Below are positions 1-8,224 of a DNA stretch of 18,501 nucleotides, in pieces; the first letter of the stretch is position 1, and each line of letters begins with the position of its first letter. The notes beneath the pieces are model-generated. The model saw nothing but the letters and a program-made list of their open reading frames with translations. It ran no database searches and was not told the origin of the DNA. The stretch comes from Actinomycetota bacterium (GTDB taxonomy: Bacteria; Actinomycetota; Acidimicrobiia; Acidimicrobiales; Microtrichaceae). The DNA lies in the NCBI GenBank assembly GCA_016703525.1, contig JADJBW010000028.1:1-18501 (forward strand), in the 5' to 3' direction. A program made the position numbers and the translations under genes.

Positions 1-1331
1 GAGGTCTTGATCAGGTCGCCCATGCGTCCCGTGAAATGGAAGTGACCGAAGGCGTCGAAGAAGCCGGCGTCGCCGGTTCGGTACCAGCCGTCCGCGGTCA
101 GCGTGTCGGCCCGTTCGCGCTTGTTCAGCGAGTCCATCAGGGGGTAGCCGCGCACCCACAGCTCACCGGTCGCGTCGATGCCGACGTCGGTTCCGGTCTC
201 GGGGTCGACCACCCGATGCTCCACGCCCGGCACCGACCGGCCGAAGCTTCCGGTGCTGCCCGCCGGCAGGTCGTCGGTGGTGTCGAAGGTGTGTGGGCCG
301 AGCGTCTCGGTCATGCCGAGCGACGTGGCGCGAGGTGCGTCGGCCGCGCCGGGAACGCCCCGGGCGAGCACCGTCGACAGCGTGCCTCCGCGCACCGCCG
401 AGAGGTCGCGCGACCCGAACGTCGGATGGTCGGCGAGCGCCTTCGCCATGTGCGGCCACCCGAGCACCTGGGTGACGCGCTCGGCCTCGATCAGGTCGAG
501 CGTTGCGCCCGGTTCGAACCGCTCCTCGAACACCAGGGCCGCCCCGGCGTGCATCGCCGCGACGAGGGTGAAGCTGAACCCGCCCACCCAGAACAGCGGC
601 ATCGGCGTGTAGAGCACGTCGTCGGAGCGGAGGTCGCGCATCTGGTTGAGGTTGTGGGAGTGCCGCACGACCCCGCCGTGGGTGTGCACGGCGCCCTTCG
701 GCTCGGCGGTGCTACCCGAGGAGTACACGATCACCATCGGATCCGAGGGGTGCACCTCGGCCTCGACCGCGGCGAGCACGGCGTCGGGCACGTCGTCGCC
801 GCGTGCGGCAAGGTCGTCGAGGCGCCCGCACCATCGCCGCGGCGCCGCATCGATCGCCCAGATCGATCGCAGGTACGGAAGCTCGGTCACGAAAAGGCGC
901 CGATGCCGCTGTTCGGCCAATCCCCCGGCCGCAGCCTCGACCCGGTCGAGGTAGTCGGTGCCAAGGTGTGCGCCGATCGTGACCAGCAGCGCCACATCGC
1001 CATGGCGCAGGGTACGCGCCAGTTCCGCGGCCTTGTTGTACGTGTTGAGCATCACGGCCACGGCGCCGATCCTCGTCGCCGCGAACCACGCCACGACCCA
1101 ATCCGGGCCGTTCGGAGCCAGGAGGCCGACACGCGTGCCCTTGCCGACGCCGCTCGCGAGCATCCCCTTCGCGAGTCGCGCCGAACGACGCTCCACCTCG
1201 GCGTAGGTGAGGCGCTCGCCGCCGAGGGCGACGAAAGGCCGCTCCCCCCACGCGTCGGCCACGTGACGGATGAGCGCCGCGCTCGTGGGAACGAACGTGG
1301 GGAAACTCGGCTCGCGCGCCCCGCCCGTCAT
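1..1331 (-). CDS. acyl-CoA synthetase (AMP-dependent ligase, ANL superfamily), C-terminus cut by window edge
   Basis: This enzyme would activate a carboxylic acid with ATP and CoA, through an acyl-adenylate, to give an acyl-CoA. An uninterrupted minus-strand frame gives 443 codons from ATG at 1331 to the window edge. Visible ANL motifs are the P-loop-like YSSGSTAEPKG (residues 203-213), GMTETLG (around 339-345), YRTGD (417-421) and GRMGDLIKT at the edge. The last corresponds to the hinge motif usually written GRxKDxIK, here with Gly in place of Lys. The C-terminal lid domain with the catalytic lysine lies outside the window. The start is 22 bp downstream of the amidohydrolase stop, so the two genes are probably cotranscribed; no strong ribosome binding site is visible. 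The family assignment is secure. The substrate (fatty, aryl or sterol-derived acid) cannot be read from the sequence. Confidence 0.93.
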   Translation of the reverse strand, partial: MTGGAREPSFPTFVPTSAALIRHVADAWGERPFVALGGERLTYAEVERRSARLAKGMLASGVGKGTRVGLLAPNGPDWVVAWFAATRIGAVAVMLNTYNKAAELARTLRHGDVALLVTIGAHLGTDYLDRVEAAAGGLAEQRHRRLFVTELPYLRSIWAIDAAPRRWCGRLDDLAARGDDVPDAVLAAVEAEVHPSDPMVIVYSSGSTAEPKGAVHTHGGVVRHSHNLNQMRDLRSDDVLYTPMPLFWVGGFSFTLVAAMHAGAALVFEERFEPGATLDLIEAERVTQVLGWPHMAKALADHPTFGSRDLSAVRGGTLSTVLARGVPGAADAPRATSLGMTETLGPHTFDTTDDLPAGSTGSFGRSVPGVEHRVVDPETGTDVGIDATGELWVRGYPLMDSLNKRERADTLTADGWYRTGDAGFFDAFGHFHFTGRMGDLIKT

Positions 1332-1353
1332 GACACGACCCGCCCGGCGCCGA

Positions 1354-2547
1354 TCAGGCGACGGCCATGAGCCGGGCGAGGTTGCCGCCCATCACCTTGG
1401 CGACGCTCTCGGGGGGCAGGCCGGCGAGTTCGTCGACATACGCGATCGGATCCGCCAGGCCCTCGGGGTGGGGATAGTCCGAGCCGAACACGATGTTGTC
1501 GACACCGATCACGTCGATCAGCCCGCCCGTGTCCTCCTCATGGAAGGGATGGATCGAGACGTTGCGCTTGAGCACCATGACGGGGTCTTCGTCGAACACG
1601 CCGGGATTGAACTTGTAGGCCTGTTCCATGTCGTGGATGAGCGGCCGCACCCAGCCGCTGCCGTTCTCGACCGGCATGATCTTGAGCCCGGGGAACCGGC
1701 TGCAGAGGCCGTGGCCGATCGCGGACGCGATCGTGTCGATGATCTCGCGGTGCATGCCGGTGACGATCGTGGTGAAGCCCGACGGCGTGCGGAAGGGGAA
1801 GAACTCGGCGTCGCGGTACCCCTCCCACTCGTTCACGTAGCGGGTGTACCCGCTGTCGGATGCGTGCATGCCCACCACGACACCGGACTCCTCGACCAGC
1901 TTCCAGAACGGGTCGAACTCGGGCAGCGCGAACGAGCGCGGCCCCTTCCAACCCGGTACCGGAGCAGGGCGAATGAGGATGATCCGCGCGCCGTGGTCGA
2001 CCAGCCATTCGAACTCCTCGATCGCACGGTCGAGGATGGGCAGCGTGATCACCGGCGTGGAGAAGATGCGGTCCTCGTAGTTGAAGGTCCACTCGTCGAG
2101 CATCCATCGGTTGAGCGCGTGGACCACGGCGTGGATCGCCTCGGGGTCGTCACGCAGGCGTTCCTCGACCAGGCTCGCAAGCGTCGGCCACATGATCGCC
2201 CGGTCGATGCCCTGCTCGTCCATCATCTCGAGCCGAGGCTCGGGCGACCGGAAGGCAGGAAGGCAGTCCATGCCGCGGCCCAGCACCTCGCGGCGGCTCT
2301 TGCCCTCGGGGTTGCCGACCTTGAAGTACTCCTCCTGCGCTCCGGGCACGGCGACCCGATCGAAGGTGGGGTTCGGGATGTACTCGGAGATGCGGCCGCG
2401 CACCGCGATCTTGGTTCTCCCGTTGACCTCGACGTACTGGACGAGCCCCTCGTACTGCGACGGCAGGTGGCGGGTGAGCGCCTCCTTGGTTTCGTACAAG
2501 TGGTTGTCGGCATCGAAGACTTCGAAGTCGAGCTGACGTGACGGCAT
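1354..2547 (-). CDS. amidohydrolase family protein (Amidohydro_2, DADNH type)
   Basis: This is a TIM-barrel, metal-dependent hydrolase or decarboxylase of 397 residues, read in one uninterrupted frame. The N-terminal metal motif is FDADNHLYE (Asp12, Asp14, His16). A histidine in GMHASDSGY and the aspartate of GSDYPHPEG near the C-terminus complete a plausible metal site. The whole protein resembles the amidohydrolases of about 390-400 residues that are common in Mycobacterium. The frame stays open far upstream, but ATG at 2547 is preferred: it has a strong AGGGGGA ribosome binding site just upstream, and the family begins at this point. The gene precedes an acyl-CoA synthetase and diverges from an acyl-CoA dehydrogenase operon, which suggests a catabolic role. 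The reaction is unknown; C-C or C-N hydrolysis and decarboxylation all occur in this superfamily. Confidence 0.92.
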   Translation of the reverse strand: MPSRQLDFEVFDADNHLYETKEALTRHLPSQYEGLVQYVEVNGRTKIAVRGRISEYIPNPTFDRVAVPGAQEEYFKVGNPEGKSRREVLGRGMDCLPAFRSPEPRLEMMDEQGIDRAIMWPTLASLVEERLRDDPEAIHAVVHALNRWMLDEWTFNYEDRIFSTPVITLPILDRAIEEFEWLVDHGARIILIRPAPVPGWKGPRSFALPEFDPFWKLVEESGVVVGMHASDSGYTRYVNEWEGYRDAEFFPFRTPSGFTTIVTGMHREIIDTIASAIGHGLCSRFPGLKIMPVENGSGWVRPLIHDMEQAYKFNPGVFDEDPVMVLKRNVSIHPFHEEDTGGLIDVIGVDNIVFGSDYPHPEGLADPIAYVDELAGLPPESVAKVMGGNLARLMAVA

Positions 2548-2652
2548 GGCGTCCCCCTGACGTTCCGATGCAGCGCCACCCGGAGGTGACATCAGTGTTA
2601 GATTACCACACCGGGGTTGCCCGCCACGGTGGGAATCGGGGGAGGTAGCGGG
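2548..2652. promoter_or_regulatory. divergent promoter region between amidohydrolase and acyl-CoA dehydrogenase 1
   Basis: This 105-bp gap separates two divergent genes. Its only AT-rich core is at about 2595-2611. It holds TAGATT on the plus strand (2599-2604) and, overlapping it, TAATCT on the minus strand (2605-2600); both fit the actinobacterial -10 pattern TAnnnT. Either would leave a leader of roughly 40-45 nt. The core is flanked by GTGT and ACAC (2595-2598 and 2608-2611), a weak inverted repeat that could be a TetR-type operator. Ribosome binding sites lie at both ends: GGGAGG near 2639-2644 on plus and AGGGGGA just upstream of 2547 on minus. No clear -35 boxes are seen. Confidence 0.45.
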
Positions 2653-3757
2653 GTGGAACTGCAGCTCAGCGACGATCAACAGGCGTTCGTCGACACCGCG
2701 AGGCGGTTCCTCGCCGCCGAATGCTCGACGGCCGCGGTGCGCGCCACCGAAGCCGTCCCCGAGGGGTTCGATCGGGGCTGGTGGCGCCGAGGCGCCGAGC
2801 TCGGGTGGACCTCGCTGCTCGTGCCCGAGTCCGCCGGCGGTGGCGCGTTGAGCGAACACGGGCTGAGCGACCTGGCGCTCGTCGCCGAGGAGATGGGGCG
2901 CTGCGTCGCCCCCGGCCCGCTCGCGCCGGTCAACGTCGTCGCCGACGCGGTCGGACGGAGCGGATCGCCCGCACAACGCGCCGCGGTCCTCCCCGGACTG
3001 CTCGACGGATCGGCCGTCGCGACGTGGTGCGGGCCGTCGCCCATCGAGGCCTCCGACCGCACCGACGCGACCACGGGCGTGGTGCTCACCGGACGGTGCA
3101 CACCCGTGGAGGCCGCCGCCGCAGCCGACCACCTCCTCGTGACCTTCCGTCACCGAGGGAGCGTCGGCCAGGCGCTGCTCGCCACCGACACCCCCGGCGT
3201 CACGGTCACGCCGCTACGCAGCCTCGACCTCGTGCGCCGCTTCGCCGAGGTGCGCTTCGACGGCGTTGCGGTTCCCGCCGACACACTGCTGGGCGGAGCG
3301 GCGTGCGCGGAGCGCCAACTGCAGGTGTGGACGGTGCTGCAGTGCGCCGAGACCGTGGGGGCGATCGACCGCGTGCTGGCCATGACCATCGAGTACCTCG
3401 GCGATCGCTACTCGTTCGGCCGGCCGCTCGCCTCATACCAGGCGCTCAAGCATCGGGTCGCCGACCAGAAGCTCTGGCTCGAGGCGAGCCACGCGATCAC
3501 CACGGGTGCCGTGCGCGCCGTCGCCGCCCAGGCCGACAACGCAGCCGAACTCGCGAGCGCCGCGGCGGCGTGGGTCGGCCCGCACGCCACCGAGCTGGTC
3601 CAGGACTGCATCCAGCTCCACGGCGGCATCGGGGTCACGTGGGAACACGACCTCCACTCTCTACCTCCGACGCGCCACCGTGAACCGGGCGACGGTCGGC
3701 ACGCCTGAGTTCCACGCGGAACGCATCGCCACGAACCTGCTCGGAGCCGCATCATGA
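2653..3757 (+). CDS. acyl-CoA dehydrogenase 1 (FadE-like), one frameshift near the 3' end
   Basis: This is a flavoprotein that would form an alpha,beta-enoyl-CoA. GTG at 2653 is chosen because a GGGAGG ribosome binding site precedes it and MELQLSDDQQAF is a typical ACAD N-terminus; the upstream TTG at 2617 is in frame but unsupported. The core contains RYSFGRPLASYQALKHR, typical of the FAD/dimer-contact region, and LHGGIGVTWEHDLH. After that motif the frame breaks near 3655-3661, where two extra bases (a CT/TC duplication) displace the expected LYLRRATVNRATVG and the true end, NLLGAAS with TGA at 3755-3757. Repaired length is about 367 residues. The short form ending in HDLHLYLRRA resembles one subunit of the heterotetrameric FadE pairs of Actinobacteria. 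The stop overlaps the next start (ATGA), which supports translational coupling and complex formation with acyl-CoA dehydrogenase 2. Confidence 0.88.
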
Positions 3758-4986
3758 CCCGTGCCGCCGAAGGCCTCGACGACTTCCGCCAACGGGCACG
3801 CACGTGGCTCGCCGCCAACATGGCGCCGATCGGCGACGGCTGGAACGACCGCAGCGACGAGCGCCGCGACATCGAGCGCGGCCTGCAGGCGCAGCTCTGG
3901 GAGGGCGGCTTCGCCGGGATCTGCTTCCCGGTCGAGTACGGCGGGCTCGGCCTGCCCGTCGAATATCAGCGCGCGTTCTCGGAGGAGTCGGCGCCCTACG
4001 ACATGCCGTTCTCGCTCAACGTCCCCACGCTCGGCATCCTGGCCGCCACGCTGGTCGAGTTCGGCACGCACGAACAGAAGGCGCGCCACCTGCCCGCCAT
4101 CTTGCGCGGCGAGGAGCTGTGGGTGCAGTTCCTGTCCGAGCCCTCGGGCGGGTCCGATCTGGCTGGCTGTCTCACCCGAGCGGATCGCGACGGCGACGAG
4201 TTCCGGTTGAACGGCTCCAAAATCTGGAGTTCGGCCGCGTTCGCGAGCGACTACGCGATGTGCCTCGCCCGCACCAACTGGGATGTGCCGAAGCACCGCG
4301 GCCTCACCATGTTCATCCTGAAGATCCATGAGCCCGGAGGTCACGGTCGAGCAGATCCGCCAGGTGGACGGCACGCTCGAGTTCTGCCAGGAGTTCTTCG
4401 ACGACGTGGTGATGCCCCTCGGCGACGTGGGGGCGAGGTCGACGACGGTTGGAATGGATTCGCGGCTGCTGATCCACGAGCGGATGGCCGTAGGAGGCGG
4501 CTCGCCGTACACCAGCGGGCGCTCGATCGGCCACGACAGCGCCGCGGTCGACACCAGCGTGATCGACACCGTCCGGGCCACCGGGCTCGAAGGCGACGCG
4601 CACGCGCGTCAACTCGTGGCCGAGGCGCACGTGCGCCAACTCGTGGGCGGCCATCTCGTGCGCCGCGTCACCGAGGGCATGACCTGCGGCGCGATGCCAC
4701 CGCCCGCCGGGTCGCTGATGAAGCTGTTCAGCGCCACCGCCGTTATGCGCCGTTCCGAGATCGGCCTGGAGGTGGCCGGGGCGACCGCCGCGGCGTGGCC
4801 CGACGACGCGCCGACCGCCGGTGGGCGGGTCGGGCTCGACAGCCTCTCGCGCCAGGGCGTGTCGCTCGGCGGCGGCTCCAACGAGATCCAGCGCAACATC
4901 ATCGCCGAGCGCCTCCTCGGCATGCCCGGCGAGGCGGCGGCCGACCGCGATCCCCTACTGCGACGTCCGCCGCGGGGGGGAGGTAG
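3754..4986 (+). CDS. acyl-CoA dehydrogenase 2 (FadE-like), several frameshifts
   Basis: This gene starts at ATG 3754, overlapping the previous stop, with CGGAG upstream. The N-terminal part (DFRQRARTWLAANMAPIG) and the mid-domain FLSEPSGGSDLAG and LNGSKIWSS are classical ACAD motifs. One extra G near 4335 shifts the frame. A further compensating pair near 4430-4455 garbles only about eight residues before LLIHERMAVGGGSPYTSG. The C-terminal FAD-binding stretch GGGSNEIQRNIIAERLLGMP is clear. The end is uncertain: after AADRD another shift gives the plausible tail YCDVRRG. With one more change in the G7 run at 4974-4980 it would stop at TAG 4984-4986, giving about 410 residues. It is the probable partner of acyl-CoA dehydrogenase 1. 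The errors look like consensus indels, because both sides of every break retain ACAD sequence. Confidence 0.85.
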   Translation: MTRAAEGLDDFRQRARTWLAANMAPIGDGWNDRSDERRDIERGLQAQLWEGGFAGICFPVEYGGLGLPVEYQRAFSEESAPYDMPFSLNVPTLGILAATLVEFGTHEQKARHLPAILRGEELWVQFLSEPSGGSDLAGCLTRADRDGDEFRLNGSKIWSSAAFASDYAMCLARTNWDVPKHRGLTMFILKIHEPGGHGRADPPGGRHARVLPGVLRRRGDAPRRRGGEVDDGWNGFAAADPRADGRRRRLAVHQRALDRPRQRRGRHQRDRHRPGHRARRRRARASTRGRGARAPTRGRPSRAPRHRGHDLRRDATARRVADEAVQRHRRYAPFRDRPGGGRGDRRGVARRRADRRWAGRARQPLAPGRVARRRLQRDPAQHHRRAPPRHARRGGGRPRSPTATSAAGGR

Positions 4987-4991
4987 CGACG

Positions 4992-6163
4992 GTGCCCGGT
5001 CGTCTCCGATGCGGACGGCACTGGCGCCTGGCTGGCGGCACGATTCACGCCCGACACGGCCGCCGCAGTCGCGCCGCCGGTGACCGATGCGTCGTTCGAG
5101 GCGCACCGCCGGTGGAACGCCGAGCTCTACGACGCCGGATGGGCGGCGGTCGCGTGGCCCGCCGAGTACGGCGGCCGCGACGCCGACCTTGGCGGGCAGC
5201 TCGCCGTCGCCGAGGAACTGGCCGCTACCGGCGCCCCCGGACCGGTCAACGCCATCGGGGTCGCGAACATCGCACCCGCGATCATGGCGGTCGGCACGCC
5301 CGAACAACGCGAGCGGTTCCTGCGTCCGATGCTGCGCGGCGATGAGATCTGGTGCCAGGGCATGTCCGAACCCGACGCCGGATCCGACTCGCGGCGCTGC
5401 GGTGCCGCGCCGAACTGCACGGCGACCACTTCGTGGTCAACGGCCAGAAGACGTGGAACTCCAACGGCGACCGGGCGCACTGGTGCCAGCTGTACGTGCG
5501 CACCGGCGCGAACGCGTCGCGCCATCGCGGGATCAGCTGCCCTCGTCGACATGGCTCGCCCGGCATCGAGGTCCGCCCCATCGCCACGATGGCCGGCGAC
5601 GCGGGCTTCGCCGACGTGTTCTTCCACGACGTGCGAGTTCCGGCGGACGCGCTGCTCGGCGCGCTCCACGAGGGGTGGGCGGTGGCCACCCGCACGTTGT
5701 CCAACGAGCGCGCCGGGGTCGCGGTGCTGGCGCTGCAACGGCGCCGCAAGCTCGACCGCCTGATCGAACAGGCCACGAGGGTGCACCACGATGGGCGCAG
5801 GCCGGCCGACGACGCACGGATCCGCGCCGCGATCGCCGAGTGCTATGTCGATGCCCGGATCCTCGAGTTCCTGGCGCACCGCACGCTGGGAGCGGCACGT
5901 GCCGGTCGCCAACCGGGGGCGGAGGGAAGCGTGATCAAGCTGGCGTGGTCGCTCGGCGATCAGCGCCTGGCCGACGTGGCCGTCGACGTCGCCGGCATCG
6001 GGACCGTGGCGGCGAAGGCCCCGGCCCTCGCGCGCGCGAACTGCTGGCGTCGCGGTCGCTGACGATCGCGGGCGGTACGACCGAGGTGAACCGCACCATC
6101 ATCGGCGAGCGGGTCCTCGGCCTGCCCAAGGAACCATCCATTTCACAGGGGGATCGAACGTGA
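4992..6163 (+). CDS. acyl-CoA dehydrogenase 3 (FadE-like), several frameshifts
   Basis: This is the third acyl-CoA dehydrogenase in the run. A GGGGGAGG ribosome binding site precedes GTG 4992. An extra base close to 5000 then shifts into the frame reading AWLAARFTPDTAAA and AWPAEYGGRDADLGG. Typical motifs follow: GDEIWCQGMSEPDAGSD, a missing base near 5393, then DHFVVNGQKTWNSNGDRA. A short garbled stretch around 5540-5555 precedes SPGIEVRPIATMAGD. Near 6035 one base is missing before RELLASRSLTIAGGTTEVNR and IIGERVLGLPKEP, and TGA is at 6161-6163. Repaired length is about 390 residues, normal for the family. An alternative start at GTG 5080 would cut into the conserved N-terminal helix. The stop overlaps the next GTG (GTGA), so it is coupled to the SDR gene. 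Confidence 0.85.
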
Positions 6164-6980
6164 TCGACGTGCTGCAGTACGAGGGGGCCCGGGTTGTCGT
6201 GACCGGCGCCGCATCGGGTATGGGACTCGCGACGGCGCGGCTGTTGCGCGAACTCGGGGCCGAGGTGGTCGGGCTCGACATCCAGGACGGACCGAACGGT
6301 CCCGACGGGCCCGACGCCGTGCGCCGCTGCGACCTGGCCGACCCCGCGTCGATCGACGCGGCCGTCGCGGCGATCGGCGGAACCGTCGACTCGCTGTTCA
6401 ACTGCGCGGGGCTTCCCACGACCGCGCCCGGCCAACGGATCGTGCGGGTCAACTTCCTCGGCCACCGCCATCTCACCGAGGCGCTGCTGGCGTCGATGCC
6501 CGCCGGAAGCTCGATCGGGTTCATCTCGTCGGCCGCCGGGATGGGCTGGCAGCAGAACGTCGACCTGCTCAGCGGGCTGCTCGCGACCGACGGCTTCGAT
6601 GCCGGGGCCGCGTGGTGCGACGCGCACGACGACGCGATCGCTGCGAACGGCTACGGGTTCTCCAAGGAAGCGATCAATGCGTACGTGGCGTGGCGGGGTT
6701 CCAGGTGGCGTCGAGGGTGCGCATCAACAGCATCCAGCCCGGCCCGACCGACACGCCGATGATGCCGAGCTTCGTGGAACAGATGGGCGCCGAGTTCTTC
6801 GAGCGGTTCCCCAAACCCGTCGGTCGGAACTCGCGACCCGACGAGCAGGCGTGGGCGCTCGTCATGGTGAACAGCCCGCGGTCGAGCTACGTCGCGGCGA
6901 CCAACGTGTTCACCGACGGCGGCCTGAGCGGCGGCCTGTTCACCAACAGCATCGACTTCGACGCACTGTTCAGCGCCTGA
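6160..6980 (+). CDS. short-chain dehydrogenase/reductase 1 (3-alpha-HSD/carbonyl reductase-like), one frameshift
   Basis: This is an NAD(P)-dependent alcohol/ketone oxidoreductase with a Rossmann fold. GTG 6160 overlaps the preceding TGA, with AGGGGGA six bases upstream. Motifs are the cofactor loop TGAASGMG, an Asp after strand 2 (VVGLDIQD) favouring NAD(H), FNCAGLP in place of NNAG, the serine in GFISSAAG, and catalytic YGFSK. One base is missing near 6695-6705, between YVAWR and FQVASRVRINS. After repair the protein continues through SIQPGPTDTPMM to FTDGGLSGGL and is 273 residues. The long insert between the serine and tyrosine motifs and the CAGLP variant resemble 3-alpha-hydroxysteroid dehydrogenase/carbonyl reductases such as Comamonas HsdA; that substrate link is only suggestive. 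Its 3' end overlaps the convergent acyltransferase gene by 11 bp. Confidence 0.88.
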
Positions 6981-8109
6981 CCCCGGCGTCCTCCGACGCG
7001 GATGTCCCCGGGAGGGCTGTCCGCTCGAACCGTTGTTTACGGCGAAGAAACGGATCCTCGACATAGCGCTTCGACAGCACCGCTGCTCCGACGGCGAGGA
7101 CCGCCGAACAGGACCCGACCGCGAGGCCCCGCAAGCCCGTCGAGCCCAGCTTGTGCCCGATCGTCCAGTCGAGGATCTCGTGCCACAGGTACAGCCCGTA
7201 CGAGATGTTCCCCAGAAAGAGCATCACGCGGGATGTCAGCCAGCCGGGCAGCGCCGGGTTCGATGTCGCGACCGCGAGCACGAGGCCGAGCCCGAAGACC
7301 GCCGCTGCCGGACCGGCGGCGATTCGAGTCACGAGCGTCGAGCTGTCGTTGATCTCGCGCAGGCCGTTCTTCATCCCAGGCACGGTCGCAACCCCCAGGT
7401 ACATGACGAGGCTCCCCCACCAGAACCACGAAGGGAACTCGACACGCCGGCGGCGCTGGGAGATCCACAGCGCCGCGGCGCTACCGAGGAGCAATCCGTA
7501 GACGTTGGTCTGAGGGCTGTAGTAGGCGATCCGGTAGCCCGGTCGCTGATCGATCCCGACACCGAAGCGAACCACCAGGCTGATGCCGGCGATCGCGAGC
7601 GCGACTCGCGCCACGTCCGCTCGGCGCCACGATCCGGTCGCGACGATCACGAGCGGCCACAGCAGATAGAACTGCTCCCCCATCGCCAGGGTCCACAGGT
7701 GCGCGAACGGCCCGCCGTACAGCCCCAGCTGATCCCGAAAGTTCCCGAGGTAGAACAGACTCGCCAATCCATCCTTCGCCATGGTCACCGGATCGCTGCC
7801 CACCGCAATCGCCAGCACGACACCGCCCGCGATCGCGACCACCAGGGCCGGAAGCAGCCGGAGCGCCCTCCGGGCATAGAACGACCGCAGCGACACGTGG
7901 CCGAATCGGCGCCGTTCTCGGACCAGCAGCGTCGTGATCAAGAACCCGCTGAGCACGAAGAACAGGGCGACCCCGGCAATCCCGCCGTAGCGCACGATCG
8001 GGATGTTCGCGTGGGCGAGTACGACCAGCAGCACCGCGAGCCCGCGGAGCCCATCGAGCCCCGGGACGCGACCGTGGCCCGAACCCTTCCCCAAGGTGTC
8101 GTCGGGCAT
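6970..8109 (-). CDS. membrane acyltransferase, acyltransferase-3 family (OafA/YrhL-like)
   Basis: This is an integral membrane enzyme that would O-acylate a sugar, lipid or other hydroxyl. It is uninterrupted. The first helix carries the family signature VPGLDGLRGLAVLLVVLAH, with the conserved histidine, followed by GVALFFVLSGFLITTLL with the usual FFxLSGFL. Further motifs are SFYARRALRLLPAL, LWTLAMGEQFYLLWPL and GNISYGLYLWHE; about ten hydrophobic segments are visible, then a short basic C-terminus. The open frame extends to ATG 8160. ATG 8109 (MPDDTLG) has a GGAGG nine bases upstream and is preferred; the 17-residue extension has no ribosome binding site. It lies 115 bp downstream of a CoA transferase in the same direction but has no obvious role in CoA catabolism, so it may be an independent gene. 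No SGNH domain is present. Confidence 0.93.
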   Translation of the reverse strand: MPDDTLGKGSGHGRVPGLDGLRGLAVLLVVLAHANIPIVRYGGIAGVALFFVLSGFLITTLLVRERRRFGHVSLRSFYARRALRLLPALVVAIAGGVVLAIAVGSDPVTMAKDGLASLFYLGNFRDQLGLYGGPFAHLWTLAMGEQFYLLWPLVIVATGSWRRADVARVALAIAGISLVVRFGVGIDQRPGYRIAYYSPQTNVYGLLLGSAAALWISQRRRRVEFPSWFWWGSLVMYLGVATVPGMKNGLREINDSSTLVTRIAAGPAAAVFGLGLVLAVATSNPALPGWLTSRVMLFLGNISYGLYLWHEILDWTIGHKLGSTGLRGLAVGSCSAVLAVGAAVLSKRYVEDPFLRRKQRFERTALPGTSASEDAGVRR

Positions 8110-8224
8110 GTCAGGCGGCCTCCGGGTCGGGCGTGCAAGTCGGGCGTGGGCGTCGATCATGCCACGGAGAACAACGAGAGAAGCGTGGGTGAGGCTACCG
8201 GACCGGGCGCCGCATCGGGCCGAC

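Noticed and set aside
36..2541. Long plus-strand open frames at 36-1370 and 1270-2541
   Set aside because: They are antisense to the CoA ligase and amidohydrolase, are rich in Arg/His/Ala/Gly, and show no family motif; they are typical shadow frames in very GC-rich DNA.
2548..3153. Upstream extension of the amidohydrolase frame to 3153
   Set aside because: The extension is antisense to acyl-CoA dehydrogenase 1, has no motif, and the start at 2547 has a strong ribosome binding site and matches the family N-terminus.
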